From positions 8,168 to 72,167 of the forward strand of contig NZ_QRJZ01000011.1 in the NCBI RefSeq assembly GCF_003470665.1: a DNA stretch of 64,000 bases, read 5' to 3'. The notes under the pieces were generated by a model that saw only the letters and a program-made list of their open reading frames with translations, was not told the DNA's origin and did not search any database. Positions 19,203 through 26,283 of this stretch are shown one piece after another. The position numbers were made by a program, and so were the translations under genes. Position 1 is the stretch's first letter. Every line of letters begins with the position of its first letter. Origin of the DNA: Collinsella sp. AM17-1 (GTDB lineage Bacteria > Actinomycetota > Coriobacteriia > Coriobacteriales > Coriobacteriaceae).

Positions 19203-20072
19203 TTATTGAGCAATAGCGTAAAGGTCAAACCCGCCCTGCGGCGTGCTATCGACCGTATCGGGCGCCTGTGAATTAAAACTCACCGGAACCATGCGCTTTG
19301 AGGCACGGTAACGCGTGCCGTCGGTGGCGACGGGCGGCTCATCGACCGTGAGCTCGTAGTCGCCGGGCTTGAGCTCGATGCCGTCACCTTCGGAATTGAC
19401 GTATTGGTACTCGTCGATCGCTTGCCCCTTGAGCGTGCGACCCACGATATGGACGAGCATCTGGCTGTCGCCGCGCGCGGTGTCCCACGTCGCGCCGTCC
19501 TTGACCTCGACCGATACATGCACCGAGCGCGTGCGGCTGAGCGATTGTTCGACGGACATCTCGACCTTGGCGGCGTCTTTTCGTTGTTGTTCAACATGGC
19601 TCCAGACGTTTCCAATTACCGAGCATGCGATAACGCCGGCCATGAAGGCGATGAGGATGGGGCCGAGCGGAGAGCGACGGCCCGCGTCCTCCTCGCGAGC
19701 CAGGTCGGGGCGACGTGTGGGCGCGGGTGCTTGGGCACCCTGCGAGGGCACGTCGAGAATGCTGAAGGATGCCGTACTGCCGGGGTCGATGTTATGGCGC
19801 GGCTGCGGGATCTTGGCCGGCGAGATGGACATGTCCGCCGGCTCACCGAGTGTGGCCGTGGCATCGGCCTTAGCTTCATCGGCCTCGGCTTGGGCCCAAG
19901 CCTGCTCAAAGGTCAGGGGCTCGGCGGCATCGGAGGCAGCTTCAGGCTCGACAGCGGCATCGCTGCCGGTCCCGCCCTCGTCGCTCGACACGTCACACGG
20001 CGCGGGCTCGTCCCACTCCTCGTCCGGAGCCTCGCCCTCGCTATACCACCATTCAAAGTTATCGATATCCAT
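19203..20072 (-). CDS. Single-pass membrane protein of unknown function
   Basis: No family recognised. The 289-residue protein has an acidic cytoplasmic N-terminal half (MDIDNFEWWYSEGEAPDEEW), low-complexity and Ala-rich. One membrane helix (about 145-165, LGPILIAFMAGVIACSVIGN) is followed by an extracytoplasmic domain of about 120 residues with beta-strand character (VHVSVEVKDGATWDTARGD, then ELKPGDYELTVDEPP). The layout suggests a surface-exposed beta-sandwich domain tethered by one helix. The first ATG was not used because the MDIDN start is the first with a normal N-terminus; the RBS is weak. Confidence 0.6.
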   Translation of the reverse strand: MDIDNFEWWYSEGEAPDEEWDEPAPCDVSSDEGGTGSDAAVEPEAASDAAEPLTFEQAWAQAEADEAKADATATLGEPADMSISPAKIPQPRHNIDPGSTASFSILDVPSQGAQAPAPTRRPDLAREEDAGRRSPLGPILIAFMAGVIACSVIGNVWSHVEQQRKDAAKVEMSVEQSLSRTRSVHVSVEVKDGATWDTARGDSQMLVHIVGRTLKGQAIDEYQYVNSEGDGIELKPGDYELTVDEPPVATDGTRYRASKRMVPVSFNSQAPDTVDSTPQGGFDLYAIAQ

Positions 20073-20163
20073 ACGGGGCGCCCCCTTGGCCTCGCAAATA
20101 AACACTTGCTAGCCTTATACCCCCAGATGACACGGGAGCTCGCCGGCACAGACAGGAAAAGCA

Positions 20164-20224
20164 TCACAACATTCGACGCTTTTCCTCGTTTTCGAGATTT
20201 TCATCGAATGTTGTGACGGTTTGG
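20164..20224. repeat. 61-bp hairpin repeat, copy 1
   Basis: Identical base for base to 25089-25149. Outer stem TCACAACATTCGA / TCGAATGTTGTGA, inner hairpin CTCG-TTTT-CGAG. It lies downstream of the MerR gene on the minus strand, next to the AAAGGGA palindrome at 20243. Confidence 0.9.
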
Positions 20225-20242
20225 GCGGCAGCCATGCCGCGA

Positions 20243-20273
20243 ATGTGACAAAGGGACTGTCCCTTTGTCACAT
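20243..20273. repeat. AAAGGGA palindrome that supplies the MerR gene stop codon
   Basis: Perfect 14-bp stem ATGTGACAAAGGGA / TCCCTTTGTCACAT with a 3-base loop. On the minus strand the element's ATG-TGA is in frame with the MerR gene, so the protein's last Met and stop codon come from it. Confidence 0.85.
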
Positions 20274-21137
20274 CTGGAGGGTAACGGGGATTTGGATGCA
20301 GCAAAAGTCCTCTTGGTGGGACTCGTCGTAGCTCGTGGTATCGAGGTAGCAAAAGTCGAAAGCGTTGCCAACGGGCTGGAGCGCGTGCTCGTCCATGCAG
20401 GCAACGATGGCGCGGATGCCCTCGGGCTCGTACGGCATACCCCAGCGGCTCATGCACAGGTATGTGCCCTCGGGCAGCACCTCGATGCCGATCTCTGCCA
20501 GCTCGGCGGGATCGCTCGGCAGCAGTTCCTCGACACCGCGCGGCAGCACGGCAAAGGAGCCCGCGCCGGCGATAGGGTCGTCGGAATGCAGCGCCTCGCG
20601 ACGCAGCATGGCGCCCCAACCGCGCATGGGGCGCGTGCCCGTCAACGTACGCATGCGCAGGATTGCCCGCATGAGCGTAGGGTGCAGCATCGAGCGGCCG
20701 CGCTCGATATCGCCCGGAAACTCCTCAAAGACCACGTAGCGACGCTCGAATTGCTTGAGCTCCGGCTTGCCCTCGCGCTCGCGCCAGTAAACCGCCTCGT
20801 CGTAAAAGCTTAGACGCTCCTGTACGCTCGCGCGCTCGGCTTTGAGCCCGGCAATCTGCTCATCGAGCGCCTGCACCCGCGAGCGCAGGTGATCGGTCAT
20901 CTCGCCAATGTCGAACGTCGAGGTCAGGCGGTCAATCTCGTCGAGTTCGAGCCCCAGGTCGCGCAGCATGCAGATCAGACGCATGAGCGGGATCTGCGTG
21001 GGCGAATAGAAACGGTAGCCCTTTTCGTTCACCACGGCGGGTTTAAACAGACCGATCTTGTCGTAGTAGATGAGCGTTTGGCGCGAAACGTTAAACAAGC
21101 TCGCCATCTCGCTAATCGCATACATGCCCGTCTGCAT
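20268..21137 (-). CDS. MerR-family regulator with GyrI-like effector domain
   Basis: Transcription regulator of the BmrR type. The 289-residue protein has the N-terminal winged helix (YAISEMASLFNVSRQTLIYY then DKIGLFKPAVVNEKGYRFYS), a dimerisation coiled coil (about 75-120) and a C-terminal effector-binding domain (about 125-285) with the GyrI-like strand YLCMSRWGM. The start at 21137 has a GGGAGG site. It ends inside a repeat element. The target is unknown; the adjacent minus-strand UbiX/UbiD operon is 93 bp upstream and might be regulated by it, but nothing in the sequence proves it. Confidence 0.85.
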   Translation of the reverse strand: MQTGMYAISEMASLFNVSRQTLIYYDKIGLFKPAVVNEKGYRFYSPTQIPLMRLICMLRDLGLELDEIDRLTSTFDIGEMTDHLRSRVQALDEQIAGLKAERASVQERLSFYDEAVYWREREGKPELKQFERRYVVFEEFPGDIERGRSMLHPTLMRAILRMRTLTGTRPMRGWGAMLRREALHSDDPIAGAGSFAVLPRGVEELLPSDPAELAEIGIEVLPEGTYLCMSRWGMPYEPEGIRAIVACMDEHALQPVGNAFDFCYLDTTSYDESHQEDFCCIQIPVTLQM

Positions 21138-21229
21138 AGGTCCTCCCGACACATCCCTTTTGCGCACAAAGCCCGCCGCCCACAGGGGCAGCGGGCTCAA
21201 ACACTACTCGTATCCTACCCTAAAGACGC

Positions 21230-21808
21230 CTATGACCAGCGCTTATAGTTTGCACATGACACGCCGACGGCCTCGAGCGCCTTGGCGGCGATGTGATGCA
21301 CCGCGTCATCGAGCGTGGCGGGGCCGTTGTAAAACGTGAGCATGGGCGGCATGAGCATGACGCCCGGTACGCGCGCCAGGCGCGCCATGTTGTCGACATG
21401 AATGGCGCTGAAGGGCGTCTCGCGCACCATGAGCACCAGGCGGCGCTGCTCTTTCATCTGCACGTCGGCCGCACGCAGCAACAGGTTTTCGCTGTAACCA
21501 CTCGCGATGCCGGCAAGCGTCTTCATGGAGCAGGGCGCCACGATCATGCCATCGACCGGATAGGTACCGCTTGCGATGGCGGCGCCGATGTTCTTGTTGT
21601 CGTAGATCACATCGGCATGCGTGGCAAGCTCGTCGAGCGTCATGCCGAGCTCCTGCTCGATGGTGATCTCTCCCCCGCGCGTGACGACAAGCGCCGATTC
21701 GGCGCCGGCCTGGCGCAGGCATTTGAGACACTCGAGGCCCAGCGCAGCGCCGCTGGCACCAGATACGCCAACGACAATGCGACGGGGACGGACAGAAGAC
21801 TCAGGCAT
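21230..21808 (-). CDS. ubiX: UbiX-type flavin prenyltransferase
   Basis: Transfers a dimethylallyl group to reduced FMN to give prenylated FMN, the cofactor of UbiD decarboxylases. The 192-residue protein has the flavoprotein motif RIVVGVSGASGAALGLE (about 10-26), MIVAPCSMKTLAGIASG and RRLVLMVRETPFSAIHVDNM, all typical of UbiX/Pad1. Length is normal. AAGGAG RBS. It starts 33 bp after the UbiD-family gene stop, so the two are one transcript and the cofactor maker is next to its user. Confidence 0.95.
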   Translation of the reverse strand: MPESSVRPRRIVVGVSGASGAALGLECLKCLRQAGAESALVVTRGGEITIEQELGMTLDELATHADVIYDNKNIGAAIASGTYPVDGMIVAPCSMKTLAGIASGYSENLLLRAADVQMKEQRRLVLMVRETPFSAIHVDNMARLARVPGVMLMPPMLTFYNGPATLDDAVHHIAAKALEAVGVSCANYKRWS

Positions 21809-21841
21809 GACAACTCCTTGACTACTTGGTAGGGCTACGTA

Positions 21842-23329
21842 CTAGAAAGCGAGCTCTGCTGCCCACTTATCTGTATCGATCTCCATGAACTGCGAGCGGA
21901 TGAAGTTCTTCTTGAGGCTGAACGGGACCGTGCAGTCGAAGATGGCCTTGCAGGCGATGCCGTGCTCGCGAATCGAAGGATCGAACGCGGGGTCATTGGA
22001 CGGGTCGAGCACGTGGCAGTGGCAACCGGGGATGGTGATGAGGTCCACGTCGGCCTGGAAGCGCGTGGTCATGGCCCACATCACGTCGCTCATGTCGAAG
22101 ATGTCGACGTCTTCGTCAACCAGGATCACATGCTTGAGCTCGGAGAATGCCGAGAAGGCGAGCATGGCGGCGTTGCGCTGACGGCCCTCGTCATTTTTGC
22201 TCGACTTCTTGAACTGCATGATGGCAACGAACTTGCCGCCGCCGCAGGGAGCAGCGTGGACGTTGAGCAGGCGGTCCGGGATAGCGGTCTCGACCATCTT
22301 GTAGATGGAAGCCTCGGTGGGGATACCGGCCATGGACACGTGCTCGTGCGAAGGGCCGATGCAGCTCTCCATGATGGGGTTGACGCGCGTGGTGACGGCG
22401 GTGATCTTGATCACCGGGCAGACCTTGGCGCCGCCGGTGTAGCCGGGGAACTCGGGCATGGCGTAGCCGTGGCCGTTGACATCCTCGTTGATGGTCTCGT
22501 CGTGCATGAGGTAGCCCTCGAGCACATACTCGGCATTGGCAATGCACTTCTGCGGAACGGTGACGCAGTCGGCAAGCTCGACAGCGTGGCCGCGCAGGGC
22601 GCCGGCAATTTGCAGCTCGTTGAAGCCGAGCGGTGTGGTGGGAGCCTCAAAACCGCAGCACATGTACACGGCGGGGTCCAGGCCGATGGAGATGGAGATG
22701 GGCATGTCCTCGCCGCGCTGGCAGTACTCGTCAAAGAACGCGCCAAGGTGACGGCTACCCGGAGTGATCCACATGGCGAGCTTGTCCTTGTCGACGCAGG
22801 AAAAGCGGTGGATGGTCACGTCGGACTGGGAGCCGTCGGGGCTCGTGCCATAGGCGAGACCCATGGTGATGTAGGGGCCGCCGTCGACGGGCGTGTTGGT
22901 GGGAGCGGGAACGATCTTGCGCAGGTCAAAGCCATCGTCGGTCGCCTTGTACACGACCTCCTGGCAGTCGACGTGCGCACCCTCGGCGATCTGCTCGGGC
23001 GCGATCAGGTTCTCGAAGCGCTTGCCGATCTCGAGGCCCAGGTGCTCCTCGTCCAGGTCGAGCAGGGCGGCAACGCGCTTGCGGCTGGCAAGCATGCCGA
23101 TGCAGACCTTGGCATCGTCAAAGCCCTTGACGTTGTTGAAGACCATCGCCGGACCCTCTTTGGTCGGACGCATGACGGTGCCGCCGGCACCGACGTGGCG
23201 GTAGACGCCCGAAACCTCGGCGTCCGGATCGACCTGGGTGTCGGTCTCGAGCAGCTGGCCCGGCATCTCGCGCAAAAAGTCGAGCGCGGAGCGCAGGTCG
23301 TGGATCTGGGAAGCATCGGTAGTGGACAT
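21842..23329 (-). CDS. UbiD-family prenyl-FMN-dependent decarboxylase
   Basis: Reversible (de)carboxylase of aromatic or unsaturated acids using the UbiX product. The 495-residue protein shows UbiD features: the Arg in VTIHRFSCVDKDKLAMW, AEYVLEGYLMHDETINEDVN with acidic active-site residues, PGYTGGAKVCPVIKITAVTT, and a C-terminal GCHCHVLDPSNDP region. Start 23329 has an AAGGAG site; more upstream in-frame codons give an unnatural Arg-rich leader. It resembles the gallate/protocatechuate-like (LpdC-type) group more than E. coli UbiD by overall character, but the substrate is not predictable by eye. Confidence 0.93.
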   Translation of the reverse strand: MSTTDASQIHDLRSALDFLREMPGQLLETDTQVDPDAEVSGVYRHVGAGGTVMRPTKEGPAMVFNNVKGFDDAKVCIGMLASRKRVAALLDLDEEHLGLEIGKRFENLIAPEQIAEGAHVDCQEVVYKATDDGFDLRKIVPAPTNTPVDGGPYITMGLAYGTSPDGSQSDVTIHRFSCVDKDKLAMWITPGSRHLGAFFDEYCQRGEDMPISISIGLDPAVYMCCGFEAPTTPLGFNELQIAGALRGHAVELADCVTVPQKCIANAEYVLEGYLMHDETINEDVNGHGYAMPEFPGYTGGAKVCPVIKITAVTTRVNPIMESCIGPSHEHVSMAGIPTEASIYKMVETAIPDRLLNVHAAPCGGGKFVAIMQFKKSSKNDEGRQRNAAMLAFSAFSELKHVILVDEDVDIFDMSDVMWAMTTRFQADVDLITIPGCHCHVLDPSNDPAFDPSIREHGIACKAIFDCTVPFSLKKNFIRSQFMEIDTDKWAAELAF

Positions 23330-23472
23330 AGCGTGCTCCTTTCGGGAGAGTGCCCGGCGACGGGAGTGCCGCCGGGCTGGGTAACGTAGTGGGGCCGCAG
23401 CGCTTATAGATGGAGCGCTTGGCAACTCGCGGTTCAAGCACTCGGCTGCCTACAGCCAGAGCGCTCAGCCGC

Positions 23473-24930
23473 TTACATCAGGCCAAAGAGGTGGAACCAG
23501 GCAGCCTCGACCAACACGACGATAAAGACGACCGCAGTGAGGGGGATGCCCATGCGCATGGCCTCTTTGGAGGTGTAGCCGCCGGCGTCCTTACCCTCGC
23601 CGATAAGGATCGGCAGGTTATGGAACGGCAGGATGTAGTGGATATTGATGGACGTGAAGACGATGAGCGCCACGGCGAGCGGGCTCACGCTGGAGCCGGC
23701 CGCGAAGCTGATGAACGCCGGCACGCACACGCCGAGCACGGCCATGACCGAGCCCATGAACATGTGGATGATCATGGAAAGCGCGGCGACAAGCAGGGCG
23801 AACAGGAAGATGTTCTCGGGCACGGAGCTGGGAAGCACGACATCGGCGATCCAGGCGTTCATACCGGTGGCACCGCCCACGGAGCCCACGGCCATGGCGG
23901 CCGTCAGGAACATGAGGGACTTGATGTCGACGGCGTTCCAGCTGGCGGGCGTGAGGACCTCGCCGATGATGGGCATGGCGAGAGAGACGCCGATGGCCAG
24001 GGTGACCCAGCCGATGTAATCGCCCGAGACGGTGAGCCACAGTGCGATGGCGATGACAAGCCACACGATGGTGCGGATCTCCTTGACGGAGAGCTTGCCG
24101 AGCGCGGCCTGCTTGGCCACGATCTGCTCGCGATCGTAGACGAGTTCCTTGCTGGGCTTAAAGAGGAAGAGACCCAAGAACAGGGTGCACAGCAGCGCGA
24201 CCAGCATAGGCACGCTCATGTACAGGAACCAGTCAACGAAGGACGGGCTCATGCCGCCGGCCTCGGCGCTGTACTGCGCAACGAGCGGGTTGAGCGTGGA
24301 GTCGCCCGTCAGGAAGAACATGGAGCCCGGGGCGGCTGCGGCAAACACGAGGAAGCCGAGCTTGCCGCGGTCGTCGTCACCGTAGCCGGCGGACTCGGCG
24401 ATAACCGAGACGACGGCGAGGATGAGGAAGGCGCGGGGGAACGGATGCGGGATCAGCAGCGACAGCACAAAGGTGAGCGCGAAGATCGAGATGATGAGCG
24501 ACTTGGCGTCGCGCACGAACTTGAGCATAAACGCATAGGCGATGCGCTCGCCCAGACCCGACTCCTTGACGGCGCTGGCAATGAGGTAGGCGCCGATGAC
24601 GAGCCACATAGTGGCCTTAGTCCACGAGCTAAACGTGGAGGCGACCGTCGCCGAGATGCTCGCGGCGCCCGTGTCGTCCACGCACACCTTAAACAGAACG
24701 AGTAGCGCGCAGTAGAGCAGGCCCACAAAGCCCGGCTGTGCCACGCCACACGCCCAGAACACCACCGTGGCGAGCGTCAGTGCCAGGCAGGTCTGACCAC
24801 CGACCGTAAGCTCGACCGTCGAGCTCAGCTCCGCCAAAGGAAGAAACTTCACCAGCAAAAAGACAACGACACCCAACACAAAGCCAATTTCGCGCTTGGT
24901 AATCTTAAACGCCTTCTTTTCCGCTTCCAT
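23473..24930 (-). CDS. DASS (SLC13)-type anion transporter
   Basis: Sodium- or proton-coupled organic-anion carrier. The 485-residue protein has about 12-14 membrane helices, with the SLC13/ArsB-superfamily features SWTKATMWLVIGAYLIASAV, LIPHPFPRAFLILAVVSVIA, and the repeated hairpin segments around AAAPGSMFFLTGDSTLNPL and TSINIHYILPFHNLPILIG. Transporters of this fold move dicarboxylates, sulfate or similar anions. Its place before UbiD and UbiX suggests that it brings in the carboxylate to be decarboxylated. RBS GGTGGGGAG. A terminator-like hairpin (24984-25013) separates it from the upstream LpdD-Nudix gene. Confidence 0.88.
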   Translation of the reverse strand: MEAEKKAFKITKREIGFVLGVVVFLLVKFLPLAELSSTVELTVGGQTCLALTLATVVFWACGVAQPGFVGLLYCALLVLFKVCVDDTGAASISATVASTFSSWTKATMWLVIGAYLIASAVKESGLGERIAYAFMLKFVRDAKSLIISIFALTFVLSLLIPHPFPRAFLILAVVSVIAESAGYGDDDRGKLGFLVFAAAAPGSMFFLTGDSTLNPLVAQYSAEAGGMSPSFVDWFLYMSVPMLVALLCTLFLGLFLFKPSKELVYDREQIVAKQAALGKLSVKEIRTIVWLVIAIALWLTVSGDYIGWVTLAIGVSLAMPIIGEVLTPASWNAVDIKSLMFLTAAMAVGSVGGATGMNAWIADVVLPSSVPENIFLFALLVAALSMIIHMFMGSVMAVLGVCVPAFISFAAGSSVSPLAVALIVFTSINIHYILPFHNLPILIGEGKDAGGYTSKEAMRMGIPLTAVVFIVVLVEAAWFHLFGLM

Positions 24931-24983
24931 CTCCCCACCTTTCTTGTTGGGGGCGCTCCGGATTTACGGCCACGTTGCCGCTT

Positions 24984-25013
24984 AAAAAAGGGGCGCCCGT
25001 TATCGGACACCCC
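24984..25013 (-). terminator. Intrinsic terminator or attenuator between the LpdD-Nudix gene and the transporter
   Basis: Minus strand: GGGGTGTCCG-ATAA-CGGGCGCCCC followed by six T. The stem is 10 bp with two wobble pairs. It lies 54 bp upstream of the transporter start and would stop most transcripts coming from 25175-26122, so the transporter-UbiD-UbiX genes need a read-through or their own promoter. Confidence 0.8.
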
Positions 25014-25088
25014 TTACGTTGCGCTGTGTTGTTGCAATACAGTCAAGCGGGATTTTTGGATGAGAAGCGATCCCCTGGACAAAAACCG

Positions 25089-25149
25089 TCACAACATTCG
25101 ACGCTTTTCCTCGTTTTCGAGATTTTCATCGAATGTTGTGACGGTTTGG
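25089..25149. repeat. 61-bp hairpin repeat, copy 2
   Basis: Identical to 20164-20224; here the stem extends to 16 bp (CCGTCACAACATTCGA). It follows the stop codon of the LpdD-Nudix gene in the same order as copy 1: stop, AAAGG palindrome, 61-bp hairpin. Confidence 0.9.
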
Positions 25150-25151
25150 AT

Positions 25152-25180
25152 ATGGCAAAGGAACTGTACCTTTGTTACAT
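25152..25180. repeat. Degenerate AAAGG palindrome containing the stop of the LpdD-Nudix gene
   Basis: ATGGCAAAGG...CCTTTGTTACAT. On the minus strand its ATG-TAA forms the final Met and stop codon of the gene at 25175, as at the MerR gene. The stem is imperfect. Confidence 0.7.
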
Positions 25181-26122
25181 AGCGAGGGCCGTACGGATGG
25201 ATGGGTCGCTGAGTGCCTCGCGGACCCAGGGGGCCAGCTGCTCGGGGTGACCCTGCAGATAGCCGTCGAGCTCGGACGGGGCCACCGGGCGCGCTTCCGA
25301 GATCTCCTCTTGGTTGATATGCAGCTCGCCCGGCTCAACATGGGCTGCGAACACCTCGCACCATTCGCACTCGCAGCGGCCGTCGCCGTGGTCCTCGCGG
25401 TACACCACGTGTCCGAGGTGCTTGAGCTGATCGGGGTCGCGCGTGATGCCAAGTTCTTCGTTGATGCGACGCGCCGTGGCGGCCGCGACGTCTTCCCCGG
25501 GGAGCGGATGGCCGGCACAGCCATCGGCCAGCACCCCGCCCCACAGTCGCTTGAGCGGGCTGCGACGGCAGAGCAGCAGGCGTGCGTCTTCGCCCTGACC
25601 CTCGACCAGAAGCGTCAGAAATGCCTGATGCAGGATGCCCTCGCCGGTATGGGCCTCGATGCGGTCGACGGTGTCAAGCGCCTCGCCGGTCGCGGTATCG
25701 ACCGCCACGACCTCGGCGCCCGCACCGCCCTCGTCCCAGCCGGCGCGCAGGATGCGGGCTGCGGCTGCCTCGAGCGCGGCGATGAGTTCCTTGGTGGTGT
25801 CGAGCACGCGCTGCAAATCGTCTGCGCTCGCGTGCTCAACATGAAAGCCCGTGCTTGTAACCACCGGCACGTCAAAGCGCGTGGCCAGCGCCGCCGCGAT
25901 ATCATGAGCCGGGATCTCGTCTCGATGGCACGGAACAGCCAGGATACTCACCGTTGCCGTGCGGCCGGGCTCGGGGCGCGGAATGGCCTGCGCCGTGGCG
26001 CCCAGGTGAGCAAACTCCGGCGAGCAGGCATACACCACCATGCCGCGCGGCGTCACCGTCAACTGGGCCTCGAGCGCAAACTTGCCCTCGCCCACTGCAA
26101 CCTTTGTCGTGTGCATACCCAT
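25175..26122 (-). CDS. Fusion of LpdD-like prFMN-chaperone domain and type I IPP-isomerase/Nudix domain
   Basis: A 315-residue two-domain protein. Residues about 1-125 (AVGEGKFALEAQLTVTPRGM, HLGATAQAIPRP, VPCHRDEIPAHDIAAALA, TGFHVEHASADDL) resemble LpdD, the small partner of gallate-type UbiD decarboxylases described as a prenyl-FMN chaperone. Residues about 150-305 are a type I IPP isomerase/Nudix domain with His158, His165, His205, Glu223, Glu251 and Glu253 at the metal and catalytic positions. Ala203 occupies the catalytic Cys position and Cys202 is one place earlier. Start 26122 has ACAGGAG five bases upstream. The reading frame is intact. The LpdD assignment is from memory of the family pattern. 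Confidence 0.75.
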   Translation of the reverse strand: MGMHTTKVAVGEGKFALEAQLTVTPRGMVVYACSPEFAHLGATAQAIPRPEPGRTATVSILAVPCHRDEIPAHDIAAALATRFDVPVVTSTGFHVEHASADDLQRVLDTTKELIAALEAAAARILRAGWDEGGAGAEVVAVDTATGEALDTVDRIEAHTGEGILHQAFLTLLVEGQGEDARLLLCRRSPLKRLWGGVLADGCAGHPLPGEDVAAATARRINEELGITRDPDQLKHLGHVVYREDHGDGRCECEWCEVFAAHVEPGELHINQEEISEARPVAPSELDGYLQGHPEQLAPWVREALSDPSIRTALAM

Positions 26123-26283
26123 GGGATCTCCTGTCGCCCGCGATGTACCTGAGACCATCTTCGCCTGTATTGCGACTATACAGGCAAGCGCAGCCTGCGA
26201 CAAAGGGGGCAGGCACCTGACACATTCTGTTAGAGTTGCAGGGATTGAATCCCGCTTATTCATGCGACATTGGAGTGACAACC

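Noticed and set aside
24975..25250. 91-residue plus-strand frame between the transporter and the LpdD-Nudix gene
   Set aside because: It runs through a terminator and two repeat hairpins and overlaps the end of a real gene.
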